Part shown: piece by piece, positions 13,722-24,024 of the stretch
Layout: each line of letters begins with the position of its first letter
How positions within the stretch are numbered: position 1 is the first letter of the stretch
Source: Kappaphycus alvarezii
Lineage: Eukaryota > Rhodophyta > Florideophyceae > Gigartinales > Solieriaceae
NCBI GenBank assembly: GCA_002205965.3
Contig: NADL03000459.1
Location: forward strand, 1,798,001-1,862,000
Length of the DNA stretch: 64,000 nucleotides
Direction of reading: 5' to 3'
Position numbers and translations under genes: made by a program
Notes under the pieces: model-generated
Told to the model about the DNA's origin: nothing
Database searches by the model: none
What the model saw: only the letters and a program-made list of their open reading frames with translations

Positions 13722-13862
13722 TCACAATTGTTAGGCATTTACATATGCCTCAAAGGAGGTTGGCGTACCTTGAAGCTGCTGACTTTTTTGCCCTCTTTTG
13801 GACATTCACGTATGGGAGTTCAGCAGTATGGCTGATGCGCCATGTAGCAGACCGATTGGACC

Positions 13863-14776
13863 TTGTCAAACCTTAAGCTTCCTAGAAAAATCGTTTCTGC
13901 TCCAGTATTGCTTAAAATCCTTGTAGTTGTGCTCTACAGAGACACGCAAACTGTTCATAATTTAGTTTATACTCTTCTCATCGTCCTTTTCTACTTCTCT
14001 CAGATAAGGCCTCATCACCCAAGGCCTCAACAAATATGCAGCATTGCCGTAAATATAGTACTGATTCCCATTCATAATCAGGCACTCAGACAGAACTTTT
14101 TCCCATCCGCTGTTATGCAGCAATATCATGTCTTCTACCTTCTTCTAGCCCAAATAGGGCAAACATGATTCCATCTGGAGTACACAAAGATTGATAAATT
14201 AGATATTGAGACCTTTTCTGTCCCGAGTAGCACGCATGTTGAAAGCTGCCATGCTCACCAGGTTTCTACATGCTGATCTTATTACAGTCTATGAATCTCA
14301 CGCACTTGTCGTACGGCGAACCAGCTTTGGCAATCGCGCTTGCGTAAAGTTCTGCTCTAGTCGCAAAAATGCCCCTTGCAAGTTTAGAACATAATCAAAT
14401 TTTGATGTAAAAAGTCGCATATCTCCCAGAAGACCTCGCTCAATACAGGTGTTTGATGCCCGAACATATACTCCAAGTCCTTCCATCGCTTAGTTGTTGC
14501 TAAACTATGTAGCAAAATACAGTATCCAGTAAGGGGGTCGCATCTCCACTGTGATCTCGTAGTTACTCCAGGACAGACTATTAATTCCGCAATGCGCCTG
14601 ATGTCAACCGCTTTGAAGCAAAAGTCTGCCAAACAGTCTAGTTCGGAGAGAGCCTTGAGGTTGAGAGTAGAGACTTTGATATATCGACTCCGCGTTGCTG
14701 TTTGAAGAACGTTGGCGTGTCTGTAGTTCGCCTTTTCAACGGCAAACAATAGAAGTTGCTCCGAGGGTCCCAACAA
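13863..14776 (-). pseudogene. PIF/Harbinger transposase (DDE_Tnp_4 type), broken
   Basis: The N-terminal 130-codon frame (14,384-14,776) has the pre-catalytic region of the family, with a segment like LLHSLATTKRWKDLEYMFG (family 'LLxRLAxPxRWxDLExxFG'). A frameshift near 14,380 leads into the catalytic core: CVRFIDCNKISM (first Asp), YSGQKRSQYLIYQSLCTPDG, LEEGRRHDIALL, then YIYGNAAYLLRPWV. In the family the last motif is 'YGDPAYPLxP', so the second catalytic Asp appears as Asn. The third acidic residue is not found in a clean frame. Function in an intact element would be cut-and-paste transposition. The frameshift and the D-to-N change make this copy inactive. Confidence 0.75.
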
Positions 14777-14779
14777 TAA

Positions 14780-15445
14780 TGCCTATCTTACAAGCCTCAT
14801 CAAATTGTTTTCGACGGAATATGCACCGCCCGACAGCGAAATCCGCAATACGCATACAGTGTTTTGCGCACTTGATGGAGGGGGCGGCGATGCGGTGGCG
14901 GAGACCGCGTCGGGGGTATAGACAGGGGCATATTAAAGGAGTAGTCTCCCGTGGAGTGGTTACAGCAAGGAACGAGTGCTGGAAACGCCAAGGGGGGTGG
15001 TGATGCGGACAAAAGGGAGAAACAGCATATAGTTGAGCTGAATGGTTGGGTCTTTTGCGTTCTCCGACGTCACAACCACTCCAAGGTGAACAAGATGTCA
15101 TATGATTACAGTATACGATATTCTTGAACCATAAACATGATTGCACCGTTTCGCTATCTATCATTTTTTGGGGGGGTTCATACGAAAAAAGCTTCGATTT
15201 TCGTATACCATAATTTTTCTATTCACCAGGAAATTTAACAGACCTCTGTAACATAAAAATAAGAGTACCCCAGAGTCAGTTGTTTTGTTAAGTACTGTAG
15301 TGTAACTTTTCGTAATTAAAAATTCTATTGCACAGTTCTTGACATTTTTCGCAACTTGACATTCATAGGTGGGTAGTAATCTGGATGGAATTGCCTCGAG
15401 CAGAATCGCATTGGAACCAAGGCACACATCTGGCAGGAAAAAGAA
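14780..15445. other. No supportable gene; GC-rich flank of the Harbinger-type pair
   Basis: A 142-codon minus-strand frame (14,736-15,164) and shorter plus-strand frames occur but have no family motif. The terminal inverted repeats expected for a Harbinger element were looked for here and left of 13 kb and not found by eye. Confidence 0.5.
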
Positions 15446-15449
15446 AGCA

Positions 15450-15907
15450 CTAACACGGCCTCGGGGTTAATGCACCACTAAACGTACCGCGAAGGTGGGT
15501 AGCACCGTGTATTCGATAGTCCCAATACAGGGTAAGGCATTTATTTGGAACAGGGATAGGCAATCGCGGCCGGTAAGCGCAGTGAAGCAATGAGCATATA
15601 GTGCAAGCAGAAGCGGCGAGCATATCTGGCAATAAGAGCTAAATGCATTTACGAGCGCATGGCATCCAGTTGATGACCTCTGGGAAGCGTATTTTTGTGC
15701 ATATGATTTGATGTCAAATGCATTACGTGTTGAGATATCGTGCCAACAGACGGCTTTAATGTACGGGCGGGCTAATTCAAGCGATGGCAAGTACGAGCAA
15801 AACCACACTGTCACACATGTAGGGAAACGAAATGTAATGTACAGAAAAGCGGCCCGGATCTCAAGTGGGCAAAGGCAGCAATCCGCCGGGGACTTGTGCC
15901 AAATCAC
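15450..15907 (-). pseudogene. LINE reverse transcriptase fragment (motifs A-B region)
   Basis: Two overlapping minus-strand frames line up with the better-preserved LINE at 59.9-62.2 kb. WHDISTRNAFDIKS resembles its motif A (LIDANNAFNRVD). In the next frame LPDMLAASACTICSLLH and RLPIPVPNKCLTLYW resemble its LPMLAPSLARFANMIYGRM and LLVPNKD segments, in the same order and spacing. The change of frame between them shows a small indel. The conserved QG(D)P motif B is degraded to HGATHLRGT. It is a dead fragment. The Copia element at 16,043 begins just upstream in the sense of this fragment and may have interrupted it. Confidence 0.5.
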
Positions 15908-16037
15908 CTTGCCCAGTGTCTACTGGACGCGATTCAGACCCAGCACTAATACTGTCAAACGACCGCCTGAAACCCAACTGCAGCACGAATTCTTTACAAC
16001 TGTACAGTACAGTGTTGCGAGGCACACTGAAGTACTG

Positions 16038-16042
16038 CATAC
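16038..16042. repeat. Target-site duplication CATAC, left copy
   Basis: CATAC directly abuts the left LTR and recurs at 22,834-22,838 directly after the right LTR. Five base pairs is the usual size for LTR retrotransposon integration. Confidence 0.9.
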
Positions 16043-16452
16043 TGTCGCGAAAATTCAAGGGATAAAAAGCAGACTGGCGGCGTTAGCGGCGAGCCTGAAA
16101 AAAACGTTAGACGTTTTTGCTAGTGTAGACAAGTTGGGTAGGTTGAGAATAAAATTGTTGATGGTGGTTTTTACTTCAGTGCCCAAGGCGGCTAGGCCTT
16201 TTATAGGCAGTAGATGCACTCGACTATCTCTAGCACATCTACTTACTACTAGCTACATTCCCTAGCGGATAGTCCTGCGGACGGTCCTAGTGACCCTTAC
16301 ACTATAGAAGTCCTAACAGGCATCGCTAACAGTACAATAGGATAGAGAAAATATGGACCACGTAGGATAGAAATAGTAGTAAGGGCAAATTAGTTATCCT
16401 AAAGGACTGTAAATAGTACATAAATAAACTATATGTACACTGTATTTTAACA
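16043..16452 (-). repeat. Copia 3' LTR
   Basis: 410 bp, about 98% identical by eye to 22,425-22,833. Contains TATAAAAG on the minus strand at 16,205-16,198, a likely TATA box of the LTR promoter. Confidence 0.93.
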
Positions 16453-16490
16453 CTCCCTCTCTTTGCCCTGACCTATTGTTTTCTCCATCC

Positions 16491-17973
16491 TTAGTCACTA
16501 ATTACCCACTGCTGAACAGGTAGATCACACTTACTTGTTGTCAGTACGTAAGTTATTGCCTGGCACTTTGCGATCTTCGTGAAGGCATCAGCAGGATTCT
16601 CCGCAGTCCGTACAAATCCAACATTGGATATTTCCTCCTTTGCATATGCATCTCTTACGGAACTAATATCAATCATGAGGCGTTTTCCAGGGTGTAGGAT
16701 CATTGGTGATAACATCAAATAAACTTTTGGAGTCAGTAAACATCGAAAGTGGAATTTTGATTCCAAGCAAGGATTCAAGGTCGTGCTTGATCATGTATCC
16801 AATATCGAAGGCATCAGCGAAAGCGTAAACTTCGGCGCCTAGTACTGATCTAGTTACTCTGCGACTCTTGTGACTAGAATAACTCAGCACATTACAAGTC
16901 CCGGTCTTGTCAGTGAGCAAGACAATGTAACCAAGTTGAGAAGTGTTGTCGTCGTTGTTTGCGAATGACGAGTCATAGTATACTTTCAACTTTAGATAAT
17001 TTTTCCAACTTGTAATACTTAAGCGAAGAACTAGGGTTGTTCTGCACATGCTTTACAACTTTGTTCAACTGCTTGATTGCTTCCACTGAGAATTTCGTAT
17101 CAGTTACTTGCGCAGCCATATGAACGGCACAACGTATTTCAGGCTTTGTATGTGTTAACCAAGCCAATCTATGCCTTAAAGATCTGAATTCAGAAAATAA
17201 AGCGTCCATCGGCAGAATGCGTAACTTCTTAACATACTGTTCCTGACTTAACTCAAATCCATAATCAGTTCTCTTGACTTTGACACCTGCAAATACAGTG
17301 TCATCGAACTCCCTCTCTCTCGATTCAAACTTATCAAGAGTCTTTTGGGACAATTTAACGAATTCATTGTTTCCACAGAGTAGAGAATCGTCCACATACG
17401 TTCCAACTAATCCCTGAAGTTCTCCGTCTGTGTGCTTGGAGAAGAGTGCGGGATCCCCGTCAGTTGGCTTCATACCTAGATCTTTCTTCAGGTGGGATTT
17501 CATGGTGCGATTCCAGTAATCTCCTGAATCAGATAATCCGTAAAGAGGTTTAAGTAACTCTAGTAACTGATTATCATGTAATCCAAAATCCTTGGTCGGT
17601 CTAAGGTAAACTTTGCGAATCAGACTTTGTGCTGACTGTAAATACGCCTGTTTAACGTCTTGAGACCAAATCCTGAAATTGAATATTGCAGCAATCGCAA
17701 CTAGTAAGCGTGTGGAACGCTGGCGTATAGTCGTAGTGTCATGTACGAGATGGTTCTTTTCTTTATCCCTATGACCTTGTACTACAAACCGTGCTTTATA
17801 CATCTCTTTGTCGGTATTCTTTTTTTGATTGACAGAACGAATCTTCCAGAGAGGATATAAGCATTCTTTGGTATGTCGTCATTAGCGACGATTTTCCAGG
17901 TATTTCTCTCAACGTGTCCTTCTATTTCTTTTGTTTCGCTTTCAGAAACTCAGCAGAATTGGATCTGGGGTCT
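16491..17973 (-). pseudogene. Copia reverse transcriptase and RNase H
   Basis: The frame 16,973-17,803 is a Copia RT. It opens with YKARFVVQGH (family 'YKARLVAKGF'), has WSQDVKQAYLQS (motif A Asp), LLKPLYGLSDSGDYW, and the catalytic YVDDSLLCG. An upstream in-frame part (17,803-17,973) includes the 'NTWKIV' start typical of this family. RNase H follows after a frameshift near 17,000: VYYDSSFANN (first Asp), SRRVTRSVLGAEVYA (Glu), MFTDSKSLFD (Asp), and after a second frameshift near 16,700 NPADAFTK. In an intact element it copies RNA into cDNA. Two frameshifts break this copy. Confidence 0.88.
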
Positions 17974-19440
17974 CATGAGTGTAAAACTTTATTGATATTT
18001 ACGTCAATGAGTTGGAGATTTTTAGAATATACCCTTTTAAATGTTGAATATAAAGCTTCGACTAGTGTTTCAAATGCATCTTCGAAATAAGGTTTTACTT
18101 GAGAGCGTGAGTGTTGCACTTCCTCGCCATTTCTGTCAATAAAGAGTTGTCTGTCATTAATTTTCGTGATTTTGTAAGGTCCTGTCCACTTAGGTTTGGA
18201 CTTCTCACGATAGACTAGAACTTTACTTCCAATATTAAGTTCATGTTGAGCAGTGTTTGGAAGCTGCGAGTTCAGAGCGGTTCTGAGTCTGAGTTCTGAG
18301 GTGATAGTTTCCATCTCAGCTCTTGCCATTTGGAGCGCTCTCATTCGTTCCATTTGATTTCGAAGTTCTCTATTCATGACCGGAAACCTCGGCAAAACTC
18401 CAAAGACGAGTAACGATGGAACCAGTCCTTCTGGGTTCATAGTATCGTTCATATCCTTAACAGCGAGACGTAGAGCGAGTTCTATTTCAACGTCAGGCTC
18501 TGAAATGCGAATCTTGTGGTAAATGCGGCGTAACGGATCATGGTAACGTTCACCGGAACAAATAGAATTATGGCTTTCAACTACAGATAGACTGAGTTTG
18601 ATTCTATTCGATTTTACCAAATCTTTCCACGTTTTGGAAACGAATTGACTGCCTTGGTCCACTTTCTTTTATCAGGGAATCCAGTGTAAATTGTAGCCCT
18701 GCATTGAAGAAAAGAGTTCCAAATAGATTCCGTACTTTGATTGTGTAAGAATACAGCATTACCGAAATGGATTTGCGTATCCACGATATAAAGTACAGGG
18801 TTTTTGTCAAAAATCATAATGTCAAGAGCTAACTCTTGATTGAATATGATTCCATTGGGCGTACTAACTTGGAATGATCTGGGTTTCGGTTCAAAGTGCT
18901 GGCATGTACGGCATTGTTTGGATATTTCCGAAATTAAATCTCGCGTCTCAGGCGTTGCTTCCTCTGGTCTAGCTCTGGTAACCAAATTGTAGAGCTTTGA
19001 GGCAGACGGATGGAAGAAATGTAAATGGAGGCGCTTTAATGTGACTTTGTGAACAGTATCTCAGAAAAATCCCATACAACGTAAAGATGACCGTGTTTGC
19101 GTATGATAGGCATAGTCCATCCGTGTCTTTTGGAGACAATTAGGTTTTCAACGTTGTCGGCAACAAGTTCAAATTTGTCTAAAGCTTCTAATCCAATCAA
19201 AAATGGAATATTGGCATCAACTACATCGACATGTAGCGGGATAAAAGCGCCATCAGGCGTTGGAATACGAATTGGAATCTGCGCAATACTTGGAAAGATT
19301 CCATCACCAAACTTTTAAGCAGTTGTCACGTGCTTACGTTTTATCTTAATCCCAGCTAGGTTAATATGCCTTTGCTTGTGATTTTCCGATCACAGATTTT
19401 TGGGCACCAGTGTCGGACACATTCCGTGAAATTTCTCTGA
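17973..19440 (-). pseudogene. Copia protease and integrase with GPY-type C-terminus
   Basis: Protease: VSDTGAQKSVIGK lies near 19,385-19,425, with the family D-T-G, and DANIPFLIGLEALDKF follows near 19,200. Integrase: an H/H...CxxC zinc module (LHLHFFHPSASKLYNL ... CRTCQHF) is followed by the catalytic core with ALDIMIFD, then after a frameshift near 18,640 MDQGSQFVSKTW, and VVESHNS...GERYHDPLRRIY carrying the glutamate. The C-terminus has KPKWTGPYKITKI, a GPY-like module, then a charged tail. Copia subgroups reported mainly from fungi share this ESHNS/ERYHxPLRR...GPYK pattern, so it is not unique. In-frame continuity is lost at the 18,614-18,662 overlap and in the protease. Confidence 0.85.
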
Positions 19441-19628
19441 ATTGGAGTGTTTTGGCAATTTGCTGCTTTTGACAGGTAAAATCTCATGTATGTTTATGTA
19501 ATCATTCTCCATTTTTCTTTGCTTCTGTGGAAGAGGGACCAGTTTCATGTTGTAAATGGGAGGCTTGTCGCGTTCCGTTACAGTTTGCCTTACTTTAGGA
19601 GCACTTCGGCTTGTTTGAGTACCCCTAG

Positions 19629-21166
19629 TTAAAAATCCTCTTCATCTAAAAACGGTTGGCCTTTAACTGAAATTTGCGAAAACAGCTGTTCAGGAACATA
19701 CGTTGAGTCATCGTTGTCCAAATTTCCATTTTCTGATTCTTCCATGTCATCATCACTATTGATGTCTCCGAAGAAATCCTGAGCTGGTAGTATTTCTTCA
19801 TCAACTGATTGATCATCATGATCCAATTCCTGACAGAGCTCGAAAAGTACACGTTTCGTGGCCTTGGCCGGATCTCTAAATGAGTTTGTCTGATAATATT
19901 GAACCTTCCGAGCAACATTGTCAGCCATTGATTGGCGACATTGAGAAAGAATATGGCTCTTTTTACCACAACCCCAACAAACTCTATCATCACGAGGATT
20001 GTTCTTCCTCATACTGTAAGCGTCGTTTTTTCGTAAGTTACCATCGTGACGATTGATTTTGGTAGAACGCGGATCACGGCCGTATTGGGGTTGTCCAGTA
20101 TACAATGTGTCAACAAGACGGCTAAGTAGTGCAGGGTCTGCATCTGAGATTGATGTCATACGTAGGTTCCTCTGATCTCTCATTCGTCCGACTTTCTCCT
20201 CTTGCTCGAATTGAGCGGCAGAAATGAGCTGACTGTAGAATGATTGGTAACTTAAGTCACCCGAATTTGCTCTGCTGCAAGGATCGCGAGCCCAGGGAAT
20301 CCAATAACGGCGGACTGAAGATACTCAATCTTGTGCCTTTCTGAGCGGCAGTGAGGTGGTGCTTGGGGGTCAGCTTAGAGATCTCCTCGTGGGCTTTCTC
20401 GATAGCATCAATTACAGTAAAGTAGGAGAAATATACTGACTGACACGAATGTTGCGCAGGTACGCAGCAATTCTGTTTTGCCTTGAGACTGAGTTATACT
20501 CACTTTCCAGAGCTTTTAGAGCTTGAGAATAATGCTCACACACACCTTCAATATTCGTTATGTAGAATCTTTTCGCATTTCCTGTAAGGAGATGGTGGAG
20601 ATATTTGAGCTTTTGTTCGTCATTGAGCATATAATCTTGGCAAGCATACTTGTACTCAGCTATGAACTCGTTCCAACATTCGGCTAGGCTTCCAGAAAAT
20701 TTCTTATTTTCTTCTCTAAAGCGCATAGACATGTAGTGTGAGACCTTGTCTTCAGATGGTGCAGGGGGTCGGGTGGACATTGGAGTGGAACGTATCGGGT
20801 TTGGGGCGAGTCTAATCGGTGATCCGGTTGGTGAAGCAAGAGAGTTGAAATATGCATCAATTTGGTTTAAAGCTTTGATGAGGTCACCATTGCGAAGAAT
20901 AGTTGACGCAAAAGTCTTCGAAAGTACAGCATATTCATGGCGGACAGTTGGCACATTGCGTTCCGCGAGAAACAAAATCAACTTGCGGATAATGGAGGGA
21001 TTACTCAGAATTTGTCCCGAGAAAAGCATTGGATAGGGAAGTCCTCAAGTAGCCGAACCCTTAATTCATCACCAGCGAGGGAGCTATCCTCAACATAACC
21101 TTTGACGCAGTCCACCAAAGATTGTTGTAACTCTGTGGTCTGTCTAATACCTTGGCCGAAAACCAT
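19629..21166 (-). pseudogene. Copia gag with CCHC zinc knuckle
   Basis: A candidate ATG is at 21,166 (MVFGQGIRQTTELQQSL). A frameshift near 21,025 moves into the 205-codon frame 20,412-21,029, which carries the capsid-like helical region (LAECWNEFIAEYKYAC, LHHLLTGNAKRFYI). After another break (about 20,410-20,180) the frame 19,629-20,183 has the nucleocapsid knuckle CWGCGKKSHILSQC (C-x2-C-x4-H-x4-C), then an acidic C-terminus rich in Asp/Glu leading towards the protease. Gag binds and packages the element RNA. Broken by at least two frame changes here. Confidence 0.8.
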
Positions 21167-21239
21167 TTTTTAAAAAAAACACCCTTTTGCAAGTCCAAAT
21201 TAATGGTGATTTAATGCTTCGAAAATTTCTGGCCTTATT

Positions 21240-21435
21240 TAGTGTGACCTTTTTCCTTTTTTACCTCCTCTTTTGATATGTGGGGAGTGGCCCTTTTTTT
21301 CGTTTTCTTAATTTTTTTTTGTTTTTAACCCTACTGTAAACTTTTTCCTTTTTTTAATTTGTTTGTTTTTTTTTCAATTTCTTTTTTTTCAATTTGTATT
21401 TTTTCAATTTGTTTTTTTTGAATTTTGAAGCAAGA
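21240..21435. repeat. T-rich tract (A-rich on the coding strand) upstream of Copia gag
   Basis: About 190 bp of nearly uninterrupted T with a repeated TTTTTTCAATTTG motif. It lies between the accessory zinc-finger ORF and the gag start, so on the element's sense strand it is an A-rich leader. Whether it affects translation or packaging cannot be said. Confidence 0.7.
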
Positions 21436-21524
21436 AACACAATTAATTTGACAATTCAAATTTTAATTTACTCAGAACAAGATCGAATACCCAGATTGGA
21501 TCTAATTAAATCTAATTGCAAACT

Positions 21525-22262
21525 ACCTTAAGATGATTTTTTCCTGCCTTGTGGCGCTGTAAATGCGAATGGCTTCGAAGCTGCGCTTGCACTCCTGACA
21601 GTACGGCGGATTTTTCTTGTTTTGTAAGCGATTCTTGTGCTTACGGCACTATAAATGATCAAAATAGGTTTTAGAGCCGTTGCAAGAGACCTTGCAGAGC
21701 TTACAGGTCCTCTTCTTTACAGCCACACGTGTAGAAGTAGCCTTAGTAACCCCAGCGCGATCAGCCAATCGACGATCAGCTTTGCGGCGTAGGCGTACCG
21801 AAGCCCTAGAAGTAGGTCTGTAAACACTGTCAGCAGAAGGACGATCTGTAAGGTCGATTACTGTAATGGGACGACGTGGCACACGTGGTAAATCTGGACC
21901 TGAACTCCCCCTGAATCTGAATTCACACTTAGACTGCCTGAAATTGAACCTAAATCTGTAGGGACCCCTGTCGATATTTGATTGGTTGCAGAAAGTGACC
22001 TTTGATTGGTCTGGGTCGGCGATTTTTGAATGCCACGTGGAGGGTCCTGATTGGTCGAAGAGGGGACACTTGGCGAAATAGGAGTGACGGTGGTATTTTG
22101 AGTGCTTACAGTTGGATTTTTGATGATGCTGACAGCAAGTGGGAGCTTACACAAAGTCGATCGGGATTCTGATCTTGTTCTTGATTCGGTCGGGCCAGGT
22201 TGGCTACGTTGGCCAGGTTGGCTACGTGGCACCGCGAGCAAATCGTTGCCCTTATTGGCCAC
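21525..22262 (-). pseudogene. Accessory zinc-finger ORF between Copia 5' LTR and gag
   Basis: The first frame (21,858-22,262) starts MANKGNDLLAVPRSQPG and is a low-complexity Ser/Thr/Pro/Gln-rich, probably disordered region. A one-frame shift in the overlap 21,858-21,882 leads to MPRRPITVIDLTDRPSADSV, a basic Arg/Lys-rich stretch, and then CKLCKVSCNGSKTYFDHL, an in-frame TAG, CRKHKN. That gives C-x2-C...H...H spacing of a C2H2 finger. A second candidate finger follows (CQECKRSF, then after a frameshift RSHSHLQRHKAGK). Position, sense strand and location inside the LTRs show it belongs to the element. Copia elements usually have no such ORF. Its function is unknown; nucleic-acid binding is inferred from the fingers. 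Confidence 0.6.
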
Positions 22263-22424
22263 TGGATAGTGTTCAAAAGAATCAAAAATAAACGTATGTG
22301 TCAGTATTTACTGGCTTACACGTGGCTTGAAACAACGCAGAAATAGGACAAATAGGTATATTTTCACTATCGAATAGCAAATAGACTTACTTCTTAAGTT
22401 CTCCGAAAAACGGTAAATCCGGAT

Positions 22425-22833
22425 TGTCGCGAAAATTCAAAGGATAAAAAGCAGACTGGCGGCGTTAGTGGTGAGCCTGAAAAAAACGTTAGACGTTTTG
22501 CTAGTGTAGACAAGTTGGGTAGGTTGAGAATAAAATTGTTGATGGTGGTTTTTACTTCAGTGCCCAAGGCGGCTAGGCCTTTTATAGGCAGTGGATGCCA
22601 TCGACTATCTCTAGCACATCTATTTACTACTAGCTACATTCCCTAGCGGATAGTCCTGCGGACGGTCCTAGTGACCCTTACACTATAGAAGTCCTAACAG
22701 GCATCGCTAACAGTACAATAGGATAGAGAAAATATGGACTACGTAGGATAGAAATAGTAGTAAGGGCAAATTAGTTATCCTAAAGGACTGTAAATAGTAC
22801 ATAAATAAACTATATGTACACTGTATTTTAACA
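22425..22833 (-). repeat. Copia 5' LTR with promoter
   Basis: 409 bp direct repeat of 16,043-16,452. TATAAAAG on the minus strand at 22,586-22,579 is the candidate TATA element for transcription of the retrotransposon leftward. Confidence 0.93.
22579..22586 (-). promoter_or_regulatory. TATA-like element in the Copia 5' LTR
   Basis: TATAAAAG on the minus strand, conserved in both LTRs and placed upstream of the Copia ORFs. Inferred from sequence only. Confidence 0.5.
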
Positions 22834-22838
22834 CATAC
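22834..22838. repeat. Target-site duplication CATAC, right copy
   Basis: Identical to 16,038-16,042; together they mark a single integration event. Confidence 0.9.
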
Positions 22839-22879
22839 AAGCGCACTGCCACCTGGCAATTAAGGACACAAATTACTGT

Positions 22880-23000
22880 ATTGCATGCGACTTCGTTACC
22901 CGTTTTACGTTTAGTCTTCGAGTGATGCAGGCGCGACAGGTTTCCACACGCCGCCCGTATTCGAAGTTAATTTCTAAATACCCTCCGCTCGCTTCTGTGC
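22880..23000 (+). repeat. Inverted-repeat arm, left
   Basis: It matches, as reverse complement, 28,575-28,690 at roughly 85% by eye. The best block includes TCGAGTGATGCAGGCGCGAC and CACACGCCGCCCGTATTCG. The two arms enclose the whole DIRS-like element. Confidence 0.8.
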
Positions 23001-23094
23001 CATACGGTAACTCGTGAAGAATTACCACCACATTGCATGTGCCAAGTCAGCGCAGTCGTTGTGCTTGATTGGCCACGGCCATTTTTTTATAGAA

Positions 23095-23110
23095 TGTACA
23101 GTACTGTACA
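23095..23110. repeat. 16-bp perfect palindrome
   Basis: TGTACAGTACTGTACA equals its own reverse complement. It belongs to the TACTGTACAG motif group scattered over the non-AT-rich intergenic DNA of the window. A near-palindromic relative lies at about 23,147-23,168. Confidence 0.8.
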
Positions 23111-23231
23111 AAAGTTAGCTTTCTACAGCAATGAATTTTATATGGTCTATACTGTACAGTGTACAGTATGGCTAACCAGCAGAGTGGCTGCTGGTTTTCG
23201 CCAATATCTCCGCTGTGGTGGTGGTGGTGGT

Positions 23232-23248
23232 GAATACAAATTTGAGAA
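23232..23248. repeat. 17-bp DIRS-end repeat, outer copy
   Basis: GAATACAAATTTGAGAA, identical to 24,300-24,316, same orientation. It follows a (GGT)n run. Candidate B2 end of the element. Confidence 0.6.
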
Positions 23249-24024
23249 ACACACAAACACTTTATCAAAGCAAATATCTAACAGCAACAGGGATAACTAA
23301 ATAAGTACGCATTACAGCAATCAGGGATAACTTATGCAGCTGACTTGCTCCAGTAGTTGGAATTGATTTGAACCTTCGTGTTGAACGTTTGCTCGAGACA
23401 GAACTGGTGAAGGCAGGGTTAAAAATGCTTGATCACTCGAATCCTCGGATGCTGCTGTACAGCGGCTATGGGCGCGGGGCGCTTCTTCCGGGGATGGTAC
23501 CCCAATGGGGTGTAGTGTGACAGCTTCCGTTTGGTGCCAACCTTACTTGTCTTGAGTGGACGTACGCTGCCAGCAATGGCCGGCCTGGGGAGGCACACGT
23601 AGGGGAGAGGATGTTCCAGCGAAAAGGCGGGTGAGTTGCCAGGACCGAGATCAATGACCGGGAGTAATGGAAAGGTGGAATTGGATGAGGTGATCGGCGT
23701 GTCTCCCCAGACGCTGAAATCCTTTGTCCGGTTCCATTCGTTCCATCATGCGTACGCTTGGGTAAACTCTTTTGATTTGGTGTGTTCGCGTCGCAAGAGT
23801 TGTTAGGAGAGTAGCGCGGTCATACGCCCGTGGCCAATATGCGCGTTGATCCTCTGACCAGAACCAAATCAATACTTCCACCGGTTGCTGAATTTGCGTG
23901 ACACATGAATCATCAAATATTCAAAACAATCATAACATAAAATCAAGAACATCATAACATAAAATCAAGAACAAAGGACGGCTTGTGACTGGGCCATGAA
24001 GGATGAATGGAGGGCGGGAGGCGG
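23249..24024. other. Unassigned segment between the two 17-bp DIRS-end repeats
   Basis: No recognised domain. A minus-strand frame at 23,651-23,881 (76 codons) has no known motif. It contains a 22-bp tandem duplication (23,929-23,972). It may be the 3' terminal part of the DIRS-like element or separate DNA. Confidence 0.4.
23929..23972. repeat. 22-bp unit repeated twice in tandem
   Basis: The unit starting ATCATAACATAAAATCAAGA occurs twice without a gap (23,929-23,950 and 23,951-23,972). Confidence 0.9.

Larger units (their letters stand above)
16043..22833 (-). mobile_element. Full-length Ty1/Copia LTR retrotransposon with recent-looking LTRs
   Basis: Two direct repeats of about 410 bp bound the element, each starting TGTCGCG and ending TTTTAACA on the plus strand (TG...CA ends). 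The 5-bp sequence CATAC flanks both sides (16,038-16,042 and 22,834-22,838). The domain order on the minus strand is accessory zinc-finger ORF, gag with a CCHC knuckle, protease, integrase, RT, RNase H, which is Copia order because integrase precedes RT. A purine-rich tract (GGGCAAAGAGAGGGAG) abuts the 3' LTR at 16,453-16,468. No clear tRNA primer site was recognised next to the 5' LTR. Frameshifts in ORF0, gag, integrase and RNase H show this copy is not coding-competent, although LTRs differ by only about eight substitutions and one indel. Confidence 0.93.

Noticed and set aside
15708-16265. 185-codon plus-strand ORF running into the Copia LTR
   Set aside because: It crosses the LTR boundary and is antisense to a LINE fragment; no motif.
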